Shown here one piece after another: positions 16,761 through 26,802 of a stretch of DNA of 64,000 nt (the first letter of the stretch is position 1; each line of letters opens with the position of its first letter). The stretch lies in contig NZ_CP069213.1 of NCBI RefSeq assembly GCF_016834455.1, positions 1,240,501 to 1,304,500 on the forward strand. Direction: 5' to 3'. The notes beneath the pieces were generated by a model. The model did not search any database. It had not been told where the DNA came from and saw only the letters and a list, made by a program, of their open reading frames with translations. This stretch comes from Shewanella litorisediminis. Its GTDB lineage: Bacteria > Pseudomonadota > Gammaproteobacteria > Enterobacterales > Shewanellaceae. Position numbers and translations under genes: made by a program.

Positions 16761-17562
16761 ACCAGTACAGGCCGGTACTTTTGAGTTGGCATTTGCTGAC
16801 ACGGCACCGGCCATTGAGATCCTCTACGAAGATGAGGCTATGGTGGCTATTCATAAGCCCGCGGGGCTGCTCGTGCATCGCACTTATCTTGCGCGAAAAG
16901 AACATTGGTTTGCGATGCAGCTGACCCGCGACCTAGTGGGTTGTCATGTGTTTCCGGTTCACCGCCTTGACCGGCCCACATCGGGCGTGTTGCTCTTTGC
17001 CAAATCCAGCGAGGTGGCCAATATCCTTTGCGGTCAGTTTGCCAACCACAGTATTCGCAAACACTACCTGGCTCTGGTGCGTGGCAACATGTTTGAGGCG
17101 GGTGTGCTTGATTACGCTCTTAAAGAAGAGTTGGATGAACTTGCCGATAAAGATGTTGACCCCGATAAGCCTGCCCAGGAAGCCATCACGGCCTATCGGC
17201 CACTGCTGAACAGTGAGATTCCCTATTCATCGGGGCGTTATCCAAGCAGCCGTTTTGCCCTGATGCATCTGCAGCCACAAACGGGGCGCAAACATCAGCT
17301 GCGCAGGCATATGGCTCATCTGCGCCATCCTATCGTGGGTGATACAACCCATGGTGATGGTAAACAAAATCGCTTTTTCCGGGAGCACTTTGGAATTAAT
17401 CGTCTGTGGTTGATTGCGAAACGACTGGAGCTGACACACCCACTGACGGGGGCTCCGCTGGCCATTGAGACTGAGTTGGAGTCTGAATGGCTTGGGGTGT
17501 TTTCCGGGCTTGGATGGGATGAGGCGACGCTGGCGTTATCGCCATCCATGCTTATTGCCTGA
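16738..17562 (+). CDS. truC: tRNA pseudouridine(65) synthase TruC
   Basis: Isomerises U65 of certain tRNAs to pseudouridine. The RluA-family signature HRLDRPTSGVLL contains the catalytic Asp, and IHKPAGLLVHRT and QTGRKHQLRRHMAHL are the other conserved blocks. The protein has 274 residues from the ATG at 16738; ATG codons at 16741 and 16750 are equally possible starts, and the conserved domain begins around residue 28 (EILYEDEAMVAIHKP). Position after yqcC agrees with the TruC assignment rather than RluA or RluD. Confidence 0.92.
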   Translation: MMPLMENEPVQAGTFELAFADTAPAIEILYEDEAMVAIHKPAGLLVHRTYLARKEHWFAMQLTRDLVGCHVFPVHRLDRPTSGVLLFAKSSEVANILCGQFANHSIRKHYLALVRGNMFEAGVLDYALKEELDELADKDVDPDKPAQEAITAYRPLLNSEIPYSSGRYPSSRFALMHLQPQTGRKHQLRRHMAHLRHPIVGDTTHGDGKQNRFFREHFGINRLWLIAKRLELTHPLTGAPLAIETELESEWLGVFSGLGWDEATLALSPSMLIA

Positions 17563-17721
17563 TCAGCCTGCTTGTTTCAGCCTTGCTTTGATCTCGGCAA
17601 GGCTGACAAAACCGGCAACTTGGGTATGGGGAACATCGGGCCAGATTTTTTGACTTTGAAAGTAACGGCTTCGCCTGTTTTGACAGGCCTTGTGCTGTTT
17701 CTTGCGGCAGCTCGGTTGCAT
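17563..17721 (-). CDS. Possible small basic protein
   Basis: A short minus-strand frame (52 codons from the ATG at 17721, or 60 from 17745) whose stop abuts the truC stop. It is rich in Arg, Lys and Gln, with two cysteines (SCRKKQHKACQNRRSRY), and ends in an ordinary helix (SLAEIKARLKQAG). A GGGAAG ribosome-binding site precedes the inner ATG. I do not recognise a family, and a 105-codon frame on the plus strand covers the same bases, so this is tentative. Confidence 0.33.
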   Translation of the reverse strand: MQPSCRKKQHKACQNRRSRYFQSQKIWPDVPHTQVAGFVSLAEIKARLKQAG

Positions 17722-17936
17722 GGCGTGCTTCCCGTTGATGAGCATCCGTCCGTGGTTATCTGTGCTTCAAATGTGTCCTTTCCCGAAAAGGGGTTGAAGC
17801 AGAACCTCTATCAAGGTAGCACGAATAGCGGAAAAACCGCCAATGAATATGACGACTTGCCTGTGGTCGCTGCTTTCGCGTATGTTTGAGCCCATATTAC
17901 TGATTATTTTATATTAAACCGTGAGACTTATTCCGA

Positions 17937-18401
17937 ATGAAACACGTCGACCTGGTATTCGGTACCGTTTATGGCAGTGCGCAGTTTGTGGCTGAAACCC
18001 TGGCGGATGAACTCGCTGGTTTGGGATATGGCGTGCGGCTGTGGCAATCCCATGAGTTGAACGACTTTACTCCCAGTAACGAGGGATTATTGATTCTGGT
18101 GTCATCCACCACTGGCAGTGGTGATTTACCGGAAGACATCCAGTCTTGGTACTACCGCATCCAATCCACTGCCCCTTACTTGCCTAGCCTCCATTACAGT
18201 GTGGTTGGCTTGGGGGATTCCAGTTACAGCGAGTATTGCGGTGCCGGCGAAAAACTGGATGCACTCTTTACAGAGCTTGGAGCCAAGCAGGTTTTGCCGC
18301 TGCTGCGAATCGATGCAATGGACACTATGGAACCTGAATTAGAGGCCAAAACGTGGCTGACGCAATGGCACCAGCAAGTTCAGCTCGGCCTGAACGACTA
18401 A
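17937..18401 (+). CDS. yqcA: Flavodoxin YqcA (MioC-like)
   Basis: A short-chain flavodoxin of 154 residues expected to bind FMN and carry single electrons in the cytoplasm. The phosphate loop is GTVYGSAQFVAE (residues 9-20); the FMN-flanking segments are SSTTGSGDLPED (about 56-67) and GLGDSSYSEYCGAGEKLD (about 91-108). Partner redox enzymes are unknown. The downstream PTS gene starts inside its 3' end. Confidence 0.88.
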   Translation: MKHVDLVFGTVYGSAQFVAETLADELAGLGYGVRLWQSHELNDFTPSNEGLLILVSSTTGSGDLPEDIQSWYYRIQSTAPYLPSLHYSVVGLGDSSYSEYCGAGEKLDALFTELGAKQVLPLLRIDAMDTMEPELEAKTWLTQWHQQVQLGLND

Positions 18402-19822
18402 CCCGCCTGAACCGCCACTGGTTCAGGTTTGCCCAGCGTTTGTCGCAAACGCTGCTCATTCCCATTGCCATATTACCGGCTGCGGGGGTCATGATAGGGA
18501 TTGCCACCAATCCCTTGCCCTTTATTCCTGACGTGTTCAATGTGTTGATGTTGAGTGTGGGCAAGCTCATTTTCGACATCATGCCCATGCTGTTCGCCAT
18601 TGCGGTGGCCATCGGCTTTTGCCGCGATCAGGGGATTGCGGCCTTCTCAGCCGCCTTCGGCTACGGCGTGCTGCTCTCTACACTGGCAGCGGCAGCCAAG
18701 GTCTATCAGTTGCCATCCCACATAGTGTGGGGAACCCCCACCATAGATACCGGCATTGCCGGAGGCATGTTGGTGGGGGGGATCACCTGTGTTGCGGTGC
18801 GACTCAGTGAAAAACTCAGGCTACCCGCGGTATTTTCGTTTTTCGAAGGCAGACGCAGCGCCCCGCTGATTATGATCCCCCTGGTCATGTTACTGGCCGT
18901 GATGCTGGCCTTTATCTGGCCGCCCCTGGCATTATCTATTGAGCGTTTATCTGACTGGGCTGTGTATCAGGAGCCTGCCATTGCCTTTGGATTCTACGGC
19001 ATGGTTGAGCGGTTATTGCTGCCGCTGGGGCTGCATCATATTTGGAATGCGCCTTTTTATTTGGAAGTGGGGCAATATGCCCATGATGGCGACATTGTGC
19101 GGGGGGAGATGGCAAGATATTTTGCTGGCGATCCTTCTGCGGGTAACCTTGCCGGTGGTTACCTGATTAAAATGTGGGGTTTGCCTGCGGCCGCACTGGC
19201 GATATGGCGCTGCGCCGACAGAAATCAACGCAACCGGGTTGCCGGAGTCATGTTATCGGCCGCGACCGCCAGCTGGCTGACAGGGGTCACAGAGCCCATA
19301 GAATTCGCTTTCCTGTTTGTGGCGCCGCTCTTGTATCTGTGTCACGCCCTGCTGACAGGCCTCGCTTACAGCATCGCCATTTTGCTTGATATTCACCACA
19401 GCGTAGTGTTTTCCCATGGTCTGGTGGATTTTGTACTGCTGTTTCCCCAATCGAGTAATACCCATTGGATTTGGTTCCTGGGGCCGCTGACATTTGTTAT
19501 TTACTACATTCTTTTCCGGGCCTGTATTCTGGCGTTTAACCTTAAAACCCCCGGTCGCTTTGAAGCCGATACCGGCCAGCAGCGCAATTTAATTGCCATC
19601 GTCTCTGCGCTGGGAGGCGGTGGAAATATTGCTGATTTATCTGCTTGCCTTACTCGTCTTCGGATCAGTGTGTCAGACCCCACTCTGGTAGACCGACAGC
19701 GATTGATGTCATTGGGAGCCAAGGGCGTAATTGTGGTTGGCAGTGGCGTTCAACTGGTATTTGGCACCAAGGCTGAAACCTTAAGAAAGCTGCTGCAGCG
19801 GTATCTTGATACCCGCACCTGA
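18353..19822 (+). CDS. PTS EIICB sugar permease, glucose/N-acetylglucosamine family
   Basis: Membrane component of a phosphotransferase system that imports and phosphorylates a sugar. The protein has 489 residues from the GTG at 18353 (or 485 from the ATG at 18365). The EIIC domain spans about residues 25-400 with around ten hydrophobic segments, including LPLGLHHIWNAPFYLEVG and the family signature TGVTEPIEFAFLFVAP. The EIIB domain at the C-terminus has the phosphorylatable Cys432 in ADLSACLTRLR. No EIIA domain is fused or encoded beside it, so phosphate must come from a general EIIA elsewhere. The start lies 37-49 bases inside yqcA, unusual for an unrelated gene, and an inverted repeat covers codons 18-25. 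The substrate cannot be assigned. Confidence 0.87.
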   Translation: MADAMAPASSARPERLTRLNRHWFRFAQRLSQTLLIPIAILPAAGVMIGIATNPLPFIPDVFNVLMLSVGKLIFDIMPMLFAIAVAIGFCRDQGIAAFSAAFGYGVLLSTLAAAAKVYQLPSHIVWGTPTIDTGIAGGMLVGGITCVAVRLSEKLRLPAVFSFFEGRRSAPLIMIPLVMLLAVMLAFIWPPLALSIERLSDWAVYQEPAIAFGFYGMVERLLLPLGLHHIWNAPFYLEVGQYAHDGDIVRGEMARYFAGDPSAGNLAGGYLIKMWGLPAAALAIWRCADRNQRNRVAGVMLSAATASWLTGVTEPIEFAFLFVAPLLYLCHALLTGLAYSIAILLDIHHSVVFSHGLVDFVLLFPQSSNTHWIWFLGPLTFVIYYILFRACILAFNLKTPGRFEADTGQQRNLIAIVSALGGGGNIADLSACLTRLRISVSDPTLVDRQRLMSLGAKGVIVVGSGVQLVFGTKAETLRKLLQRYLDTRT

Positions 19823-19981
19823 TAAGTTGGTTATTGAATTCCCAAATTTACTGCCGGTTTTTTACGTTATTTTTTGCAGGCGTCGGTATATTTCGCTGTT
19901 ACCCGATAAAAATCAGCGTAATTCGCTATTGCTGCAACGCCTGTGGCATGCTGCCCAAAATACAACAAAGAGGGGAAGTGT

Positions 19982-20827
19982 GTGTCACAACCATCAGATC
20001 GCCGGGTACTCATTACCGATTGTGCCGATGCCAAGGGTCTTATTGCCAAAATCACGGGCGTGTGTTTTGAAAATGGCCTCAACATCATCAAAAACGACGA
20101 ATTTGTCGACAATACCGAGGGGCGATTTTTTATGCGCACTGAGCTTGAAGGCCTTGTGGATGAAGCCAGTTTACTCGGCGCCCTGGATGAGGTGCTGCCA
20201 GCGCATCATCACACCAGCCTCAAACCTGCGGGACGCAAAAGAGTGGTGGTGTTGGTGACCAAGGAAGCCCACTGCCTCGGGGATTTGATGATGAAGGCCT
20301 ATTATGGCGCGTTGGACGTGGAGATAGCCGCAGTCGTCGGTAACTATGACAAGCTCAGGCCGCTCACGGAAAAGTTTGATATTCCCTTTCATCATGTCTG
20401 CCATGAAGGTCTGGACAGACACCAGCATGAAGCGGCACTGGCCGAAGTGATTGCACCCTATGCGCCGGATTATTTGGTGCTGGCCAAGTTTATGCGCATT
20501 CTGACGCCGGAATTTGTTGGGCGTTATCCCAATCGCATTATCAATATTCACCACTCTTTTTTGCCGGCGTTTATTGGAGCTAACCCCTATCGGCAGGCTT
20601 GGGAGCGTGGTGTGAAGATAATCGGAGCCACTGCCCACTTTGTGAATAATTGTCTGGATGAAGGCCCCATCATCAAACAGGACGTGATCCATGTGGATCA
20701 CAATTACAGTGCACTGGAAATGGCAAGGGCTGGACGGGATGTGGAAAAGTCGGTGTTGAGCCGGGCGCTGGGTTTGGTATTGGCCGATAAGGTTGTGGTC
20801 TACGGTAATAAAACCGTGGTGTTTTAA
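19982..20827 (+). CDS. purU: Formyltetrahydrofolate deformylase PurU
   Basis: Hydrolyses 10-formyl-THF to formate and THF, balancing one-carbon pools and feeding formate to PurT. The 281 residues from a GTG start (ribosome-binding site AGGGGAAG) match the family length of about 280. An N-terminal ACT domain (RVLITDCADAKGLIAKITG) is followed by a formyltransferase-fold domain with INIHHSFLPAFIGANPYRQAWERGVKIIGATAHFV, containing the conserved Asn/His/Asp catalytic set. It is followed by a bidirectional terminator. Confidence 0.95.
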   Translation: MSQPSDRRVLITDCADAKGLIAKITGVCFENGLNIIKNDEFVDNTEGRFFMRTELEGLVDEASLLGALDEVLPAHHHTSLKPAGRKRVVVLVTKEAHCLGDLMMKAYYGALDVEIAAVVGNYDKLRPLTEKFDIPFHHVCHEGLDRHQHEAALAEVIAPYAPDYLVLAKFMRILTPEFVGRYPNRIINIHHSFLPAFIGANPYRQAWERGVKIIGATAHFVNNCLDEGPIIKQDVIHVDHNYSALEMARAGRDVEKSVLSRALGLVLADKVVVYGNKTVVF

Positions 20828-20840
20828 CACAGCACCCACC

Positions 20841-20864
20841 AAAAAGGCGCCTCGGCGCCTTTTT
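20841..20864. terminator. Bidirectional terminator between purU and the DUF3718 gene
   Basis: AAAAAGGCGC / GCGCCTTTTT with a CTCG loop. A- and T-runs on both sides let it serve both convergent genes. Confidence 0.88.
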
Positions 20865-20867
20865 GTG

Positions 20868-21215
20868 CTATTTGTCGAACTCTACATAAAGCATTTCATC
20901 GGCATGGTTCATGGCCAAATCTTTAATGGTTACCTTGCCGGGCAGATAGCGGGCAATGCGCTCAGCTGTGCGGTTTGACCCGTTGGATACGGCGAAGTCA
21001 TAGAAGGTTTCACCATTGCATACCAAGCGAGGGAACACCCGGGTTTCGTTGATGCGATGTTCTTTCATGGTTGAGTGGAATCGGATTTGACTGTCACTCA
21101 ATCCGGCTTTGCATACCGCAATCAGTTTGTTTTCAACCTCAGGGCTCATGGCGGCTGTTGCACCAAGGCTCAGACATCCCAAAGTCAGTGCGGCAAAGGC
21201 GTGTTGCATCTTCAT
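20868..21215 (-). CDS. Periplasmic DUF3718 family protein
   Basis: Encodes 115 residues with a Sec signal peptide (MKMQHAFAALTLGCLSLGATAA, cleavage near Ala22) and a mature part (LIAVCKAGLSDSQIRFHSTMKEHRINETR...VCNGETFYDFA) typical of DUF3718. Two cysteines in the mature part could form a disulfide. Function unknown; mainly found in Shewanella and relatives. An AGGAGAG ribosome-binding site precedes the ATG. Confidence 0.85.
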   Translation of the reverse strand: MKMQHAFAALTLGCLSLGATAAMSPEVENKLIAVCKAGLSDSQIRFHSTMKEHRINETRVFPRLVCNGETFYDFAVSNGSNRTAERIARYLPGKVTIKDLAMNHADEMLYVEFDK

Positions 21216-21437
21216 TTGTACTCTCCTGGTTGTACGGACACCCCTAGATTACAGTCCTGTCCTTACACAAAAGCGATACATAAAGTATGTCATTCTGTAT
21301 GGAATTGTGACTGTCCACCGTGCTGTATGTCCCGTGGGGCCTGGCGGGGGATAGTTTTGCATGCATGCAGCCAAGTGTTTGAATGTTGTTTGATGTAATG
21401 CACCGCCATTACGTTGCGGTGGATAAGTTCAGGCAAT

Positions 21438-21465
21438 AAAAAAGCAGACCTGAGTCTGCTTTTTT
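21438..21465 (-). terminator. Terminator for dapD
   Basis: AAAAAAGCAGAC / GTCTGCTTTTTT with a CTGA loop, 15 bases beyond the dapD stop on the minus strand. Confidence 0.85.
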
Positions 21466-21479
21466 ATATTGTGTACTAT

Positions 21480-22304
21480 TTAATCTACGATACGCAGCAG
21501 TTCGTTGATCCCTACTTTGCCACGGGTCTTTTCATCTACCTTTTTCACGATGATGGCGGCATACAGGTTGTACTTGCCACAGGAAGACGGCAGGGTGCCT
21601 GACACTACCACAGAGCCTGCTGGAACGCGGCCGTAGTGGATTTCACCTGTCTCACGGTCGTAAATTCGGGTGCTCTGGCCAATGTAAACGCCCATGGATA
21701 TCACCGAGCCTTCTTCAACGATTACACCTTCCACAATTTCAGAGCGGGCACCGATGAAGCAGTTGTCTTCAATGATGGTAGGACCGGCCTGCAGCGGTTC
21801 GAGCACGCCACCGATGCCGACACCACCTGACAGGTGTACATTTTTACCAATTTGCGCACAGGAGCCCACGGTGGCCCAGGTGTCAACCATGGTGCCTTCG
21901 TCAACATAAGCGCCGAGGTTTACGTAAGACGGCATCAGTACGGTGTTTTTGCCGATAAAAGAGCCTTTACGAACAGCGGCAGGGGGCACAACGCGAATGG
22001 CTTCGGCGCGAAAACGTGCTTCGTCGTAGTCAGCAAATTTCATTGGTACTTTATCGAAGTACTTGGTTTCAGCACCTTCAATAACGCCGTTGTCGAAGAT
22101 GCGGAACGACAGCAGAACGGCTTTTTTCAGCCATTGGTTAACATGCCACTGGCCATCGATTTTCTCGGCCACGCGTACTTCGCCCTTGTCGAGCATGTTG
22201 ATGACTGTTTCAACATCGGCGCGGACGCTTGGCTCGACACTGCCTGGGGTGATAGTTGCGCGAGCTTCAAAAGCCGCCTCAATACGCTGGCGTAAAGCCT
22301 CCAT
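21480..22304 (-). CDS. dapD: Tetrahydrodipicolinate N-succinyltransferase DapD
   Basis: Transfers succinyl from succinyl-CoA to tetrahydrodipicolinate in the lysine/diaminopimelate pathway. It has 274 residues, the same as E. coli. The central part is a left-handed beta helix of hexapeptide repeats ([53 protein letters not shown]), with [10 protein letters not shown] as a recognisable active-site segment. It lies just downstream of glnD on the same strand, the order seen in enterobacteria. Confidence 0.97.
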   Translation of the reverse strand: MEALRQRIEAAFEARATITPGSVEPSVRADVETVINMLDKGEVRVAEKIDGQWHVNQWLKKAVLLSFRIFDNGVIEGAETKYFDKVPMKFADYDEARFRAEAIRVVPPAAVRKGSFIGKNTVLMPSYVNLGAYVDEGTMVDTWATVGSCAQIGKNVHLSGGVGIGGVLEPLQAGPTIIEDNCFIGARSEIVEGVIVEEGSVISMGVYIGQSTRIYDRETGEIHYGRVPAGSVVVSGTLPSSCGKYNLYAAIIVKKVDEKTRGKVGINELLRIVD

Positions 22305-22330
22305 GTGGGTTCTCCCGTTTTGATAAGGTA

Positions 22331-24901
22331 TTAAAAATTTGTCTGGGACAGGGCACTGATAAGTGCCTCTTTAAGCCGTCGCTGTTCCTCTTCACTCAGG
22401 GCGTGACCGTCATTGGTTTGCAGTACGAAAAAGTCTTCAGCCCTCTCACCGATGGTGGTGATTTTCGCTGCCAGCAAGGTTATCTCACAGCGGTAGAAGA
22501 TGTCACCCACTCTTGCGAGCAGGCCGGGCATATCCAGAGCGATAAGTTCCATCATACTTGTACCATGACGGCTACCCGGCAGAAAACTGACCTGTGTAGG
22601 TACGTTAAAAGGTTTCATCTTGCGGGAAAGTTTACGGAACTTCGGCGGTCTGGGGTTTTCACTGGCGAGCGCCTTTTCAAGCCCCTTGCGAATGCTCTGA
22701 ATACGGGACAGTTGCATCAGGGGTTCGCCGTCCTGCTCAAGAATAACAAAGCTGTCGAGGGCATAGTTGTCCTTGGATGTCATCACAGTGGCGTCGTGGA
22801 CATTGATGTTTTTGTTGTCCAGCACTGCCATGACGGTGGCAAACAGCTTGGGCTTATCCTGACAGTAAACAAAAAGCTCTGTGCCGCCTCGGGTGGTGTG
22901 CTTGGAAATCAGCACCAATGGCTCATCCTGGCGGTGTTTGAGAATGCCCTCGGCATGCCAGGCGATTTGATTGGGCTGGTGGCGCAGGAAGTAATCGGCT
23001 TTGAACCTGGCCCAGAGCGCATCGAGTTCTTTCTCTTTCACGCCACGGCGCAAGAGCTCCTTTTTAGCCTTGGCCTGGTATTCCCGCACCCGGGCACGGA
23101 TGTCCACCGGTTTTTCTTTACCGCGAGCCAGTACCCGCTGGGTCGAAAAGTACAGATCCCGCAGCAGTGAGCCTTTCCAGTTGTTCCAGGTTTTTTCGTT
23201 GGTGGCGCAGATATCCGCCACCGTGAGGCAATAGAGATAACTTAAGTGCACGGCATCGCGCACCTTGCCGGCAAAGTCAGCCACCACATCGGGGTCTGAA
23301 ATATCCCGCCTTTGGGCGGTTACTGACATTACCAGATGGTTTTCCACCAGCCAGCTTACGAGCCGGCCATCATGATCGTTCAGGCCATGGGTCTTACAAA
23401 ATGCCAACGCATCCACGGCGCCAAGTTTACTGTGATCGCCGCCCCGACCCTTGGCAATATCATGGAAGATAGCCGCCAGCACCAGCAGACCTTTCTTCGG
23501 TAACTGGTTAATCAGCACGGATCCCAGGGGGAATTCGTCTTTTTGCTCGGGCTGAGAAAAACGCTCGATATTGAGCAGCAGCCTGTGGGTATGTTCATCC
23601 ACCGTGTAAGCGTGAAAGAGGTCGAACTGCATCTGGCCTTCGATGGCGCGCCAGGCTGGCAGATAGGCCGACAGAATACCGTGTTTATGCATCAGGGAAA
23701 ACGCTGAGATCCCCCGCGGGTGGCGCAGGATCTCCATAAATACCTGACGGCACTCGGCGTATTCCATCAGTGGTTGGGTGAGCGCTTTACGGGCCTGACG
23801 CATGGAGCGCAGCGTCGGGGCGTAAATACCCCGGATATTGGAGTTACGGGCAATCAGCAGGAAGAGCCCCATGATGTCTTCCGGCTTGACGAACGGATTG
23901 GCCGAAAGAGCCTCAATAAAGCTGCCTCGACGCTGAAAGCTATCGTTTATCGGCACGATTTCCAACGCCTTGGTGTGGCCGAGGGTCGCGCGTTTAAAGA
24001 GCTGCAGCAACATCTCATTGAGCTCCATCACCCGCCGAACCGTGCGGTAATAGAGCTTCATCATCTGTTCGACGGCGAGCTGAGTCTTGTCTTCGTACCC
24101 CATGAGCTCAGCGACCTGGCGCTGCAGGTCAAAGAGCAGGCGGTTTTCGTCCCGTCCGGAAGCAATGTGCAGTGCAAAGCGGATTTGCCACAAAAAGTGC
24201 TGACACTCCAATAATTCCTCAAGCTCTATGGGCTCGAGAAAATCGTGGCCAACCAACTCCTCGAGGCGTGAGGCATTGAAATGACGCATGGCAACCCAGG
24301 CAACGGTTTGGATGTCGCGAAGGCCGCCCGGGCAACTCTTGACGTTGGGCTCCAAATCGAATGCACTGGCCTTGGTGTGACGGGCTTGCTGCTCATCCCG
24401 CTTGGCCACGAAAAAATCGCTCGATGGCCAAAAGTCCCAGGTGCGGATGGCGTCGTAAAGCTCATCAAACAGCGACTCTTTGCCAGCAAGGAGGCGCGCC
24501 TCCAACAAATTGGTGGCGATGGTGATATCTTCCCGGCCCAAGGTGAGGGTGTCTTTGATGGTGCGAACGCTGTGGCCAATCTCAAGGCCCGCATCCCACA
24601 AAAACGCAATAAAGTAACCCAGCACAAACTCGGCTTCTTTGGGGAGCTTTTCATCCACCAACATCAGCAAATCTATGTCAGAGTGAGGGTGCAGCTCGCC
24701 GCGCCCATATCCCCCCACCGCAACCAGGGCGATGGGGAAATTTCCCAGGCCATGATGGCTCCAGGCGGTTTGCAGTAATTCATCGACGACCCGGCATCGG
24801 CGCCTGACCAGTTCGACTACATCCTCACGGGCCGCGAAGGCCAGCGCCAGTTCCTGATTCAGCGCCTGCAAAGAGGCTTTGGCCTGCTGAGCCGTCGTCA
24901 T
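22331..24901 (-). CDS. glnD: Bifunctional PII uridylyltransferase/uridylyl-removing enzyme GlnD
   Basis: Senses glutamine and adds or removes UMP on PII proteins, setting nitrogen regulation. The 856 residues (family 850-890) include an N-terminal nucleotidyltransferase domain ([19 protein letters not shown], residues about 67-85), an HD hydrolase domain (VDEHTHRLL...[15 protein letters not shown] about residues 415-475) and two C-terminal ACT domains that bind glutamine (about 675-760 and 785-856). All motifs are intact. It lies between map and dapD, as in E. coli. Confidence 0.97.
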   Translation of the reverse strand: MTTAQQAKASLQALNQELALAFAAREDVVELVRRRCRVVDELLQTAWSHHGLGNFPIALVAVGGYGRGELHPHSDIDLLMLVDEKLPKEAEFVLGYFIAFLWDAGLEIGHSVRTIKDTLTLGREDITIATNLLEARLLAGKESLFDELYDAIRTWDFWPSSDFFVAKRDEQQARHTKASAFDLEPNVKSCPGGLRDIQTVAWVAMRHFNASRLEELVGHDFLEPIELEELLECQHFLWQIRFALHIASGRDENRLLFDLQRQVAELMGYEDKTQLAVEQMMKLYYRTVRRVMELNEMLLQLFKRATLGHTKALEIVPINDSFQRRGSFIEALSANPFVKPEDIMGLFLLIARNSNIRGIYAPTLRSMRQARKALTQPLMEYAECRQVFMEILRHPRGISAFSLMHKHGILSAYLPAWRAIEGQMQFDLFHAYTVDEHTHRLLLNIERFSQPEQKDEFPLGSVLINQLPKKGLLVLAAIFHDIAKGRGGDHSKLGAVDALAFCKTHGLNDHDGRLVSWLVENHLVMSVTAQRRDISDPDVVADFAGKVRDAVHLSYLYCLTVADICATNEKTWNNWKGSLLRDLYFSTQRVLARGKEKPVDIRARVREYQAKAKKELLRRGVKEKELDALWARFKADYFLRHQPNQIAWHAEGILKHRQDEPLVLISKHTTRGGTELFVYCQDKPKLFATVMAVLDNKNINVHDATVMTSKDNYALDSFVILEQDGEPLMQLSRIQSIRKGLEKALASENPRPPKFRKLSRKMKPFNVPTQVSFLPGSRHGTSMMELIALDMPGLLARVGDIFYRCEITLLAAKITTIGERAEDFFVLQTNDGHALSEEEQRRLKEALISALSQTNF

Positions 24902-24909
24902 GGATTACC

Positions 24910-25710
24910 TTATTTATGATTGATAATGCGGGGGAAATCTTCTTCGCTGCGCAGGGTGAGTACTTCCACACCCGTCTCTGTCACCAGCAGTGTGTGTTCG
25001 TACTGGGCGGAGTTTTTGCCATCGATGGTGGTCACAGTCCAACCATCGTCTTTGTCGAGCACTGTTTGGTGACGACCTGCGTTGATCATGGGCTCAATGG
25101 TAAAGCACATGCCGGGCCGCAGTAGGGTGTTGTCGGTGTTTTTGTAGTGCACGACCTGAGGCTCTTCGTGGAAAGTGGCACCAATGCCGTGACCACAGTA
25201 ATCACGGACAATGCTGTACTTCTCCAGACCGGTTTTGGCTCCCTTTACCACTTTCTCGATGGTGGCACCGATTTCACCCAGTTTCATGCCGGGGCGCACC
25301 TTGCGGATAGCGGCATAGAGGCTTTCCTGGGCTATGCGGCACAGACGTTTGTCTTTGGGAGACACATCGCCAATGAAAAACATCTTGGAGGTGTCGCCGT
25401 GGTAGCCGTCTTTGATGACTGTGATATCGATATTGAGGATGTCACCGTCTTTCAGTGGCTGGTCAGAAGGAATGCCGTGGCAGATGACTTCATTGACCGA
25501 GGTACAGATAGACTTGGGGAACCCGTGATAGTTAAGCGGCGCTGAAATGGCACCCTGTTCTTCGGTGTATTTGGCGCAAATATCGTTGAGTTCATTGGTG
25601 GTGACGCCGGCCTTAACGAAGGGGGCAATCATTTCAAGAACATCTGCGGCCAGCTTACCTGCGGCGCGCATTTTTTCTATCTCATCGGCGGTCTTGATGA
25701 CTATACTCAT
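24910..25710 (-). CDS. map: Methionine aminopeptidase, type I
   Basis: Removes N-terminal methionine from nascent proteins. The 266 residues show the pita-bread metallopeptidase ligands: GDILNIDITVIKDGYHGDTSKMF (two Asp), the His in YCGHGIGATFHEEP, and the two Glu in CFTIEPMIN and AQYEHTLLV. It is divergent from rpsB and upstream of glnD, the usual order. Confidence 0.97.
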   Translation of the reverse strand: MSIVIKTADEIEKMRAAGKLAADVLEMIAPFVKAGVTTNELNDICAKYTEEQGAISAPLNYHGFPKSICTSVNEVICHGIPSDQPLKDGDILNIDITVIKDGYHGDTSKMFFIGDVSPKDKRLCRIAQESLYAAIRKVRPGMKLGEIGATIEKVVKGAKTGLEKYSIVRDYCGHGIGATFHEEPQVVHYKNTDNTLLRPGMCFTIEPMINAGRHQTVLDKDDGWTVTTIDGKNSAQYEHTLLVTETGVEVLTLRSEEDFPRIINHK

Positions 25711-25780
25711 GCAGTTGTTTTCTCACCTAGTATCACAGGGAATTGGGGCGCTGACGTGCCATAAATCAGCCCGCAAAAAT

Positions 25781-25809
25781 TTGTGTTGCAGGCTGATTTA
25801 TGGTATAAA
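25781..25809 (+). promoter_or_regulatory. rpsB-tsf promoter
   Basis: -35 TTGTGT (25781-25786), a 17-base spacer, then -10 TATAAA (25804-25809) preceded by TGG (extended -10). It gives a transcript start near 25816 and a leader of about 205 bases before rpsB. Confidence 0.7.
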
Positions 25810-25917
25810 GCGCGCCGTTATGTTTGACTCTCAAAAACACCGCGTAGGGGACACCCGGGCAGTGGTGAGTGAAATATGGCGGCCATTATACATGGCTAAT
25901 CTGTAAATACTAAATCG

Positions 25918-26022
25918 CACACGTGTCGGCACATGCCTCGGGGTGCTTCTGGCCAAAGGCCGGGAGTCGAGGTCATGGGACGCGTGGAGGTCAAACCCCT
26001 TTTACTTTTTAAGGTATTCAAA
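25918..26022 (+). promoter_or_regulatory. Structured rpsB leader, likely S2 autoregulatory element
   Basis: An outer stem pairs 25920-25927 (CACGTGTC) with 25978-25986 (GGACGCGTG). An inner stem pairs ATGCCTCG (25933-25940) with CGAGGTCAT (25968-25976), with one bulge, and a GGCC-AAA-GGCC hairpin sits inside. Ribosomal protein S2 is known to repress rpsB-tsf through a conserved leader structure in gammaproteobacteria. That this is the same element is inferred from position and layout. Confidence 0.6.
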
Positions 26023-26751
26023 ATGACTACAGTTTCAATGCGCGACATGCTCCAGGCCGGTGTTCACTTCGGTCACCAGACCCGTTACTGGAACCCAAAG
26101 ATGAAGCCATTCATCTTCGGTGCCCGCAACGGTGTACACATCATCAACCTCGAGCACACAGTACCAATGTTCAACGAAGCTCTGGCTTTCATCAGCAACG
26201 TAGCTTCCAAGAAAGGTAAAATTCTGTTTGTTGGTACCAAGCGCGCTGCCAGCGAAGCTATCAAAGAAGCTGCTGTTTCTTGTGACCAGTACTATGTTGA
26301 TCACCGCTGGCTCGGCGGTATGCTGACCAACTGGAAAACCGTTCGTCAGTCTATCAAGCGTCTGAAAGAGCTGGAAACCCAGTCTGTTGACGGTACTTTC
26401 GACAAGCTGACCAAGAAAGAAGCCCTGATGCGCACTCGCGAGCTGGAAAAGCTCGAGAAGTCTCTGGGTGGTATCAAGAACATGGGCGGTCTGCCTGATG
26501 CGCTGTTCGTGATCGGTGCCGACCACGAGCACATCGCCATCAAAGAAGCCAACAACCTGGGTATCCCAGTAGTTGCTGTGGTTGATACCAACGCTTCTCC
26601 AGACGGCGTGAACTACATCGTTCCTGGTAACGACGACGCTATGCGTGCTATCCGCCTGTACACCGAAGCTGCTGCTACTGCTGCCAAAGCTGGCCGTGGT
26701 CAGGATCTGGCTGTACAAGCTGAGCAAGACGGTTTCGTTGAAGCCGAATAA
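26023..26751 (+). CDS. rpsB: 30S ribosomal protein S2
   Basis: Encodes 242 residues (E. coli 241), starting [27 protein letters not shown]. The ATG at 26023 is chosen because the protein family begins here; an upstream in-frame ATG at 25933 lies in the structured leader. Conserved blocks include [16 protein letters not shown] and [26 protein letters not shown]. Codon use is strongly biased, as expected for a highly expressed gene. It is followed by a hairpin and then tsf. Confidence 0.98.
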   Translation: MTTVSMRDMLQAGVHFGHQTRYWNPKMKPFIFGARNGVHIINLEHTVPMFNEALAFISNVASKKGKILFVGTKRAASEAIKEAAVSCDQYYVDHRWLGGMLTNWKTVRQSIKRLKELETQSVDGTFDKLTKKEALMRTRELEKLEKSLGGIKNMGGLPDALFVIGADHEHIAIKEANNLGIPVVAVVDTNASPDGVNYIVPGNDDAMRAIRLYTEAAATAAKAGRGQDLAVQAEQDGFVEAE

Positions 26752-26802
26752 TAAGGTTGATGAGCTTCATCTCCCTTATTAACCAAGATCAATGATTGGT
26801 TA

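Noticed and set aside
20841..20864. Palindromic sequence after purU considered as a regulator binding site
   Set aside because: It has A- and T-runs on both sides and lies between convergent genes, the pattern of a bidirectional terminator.
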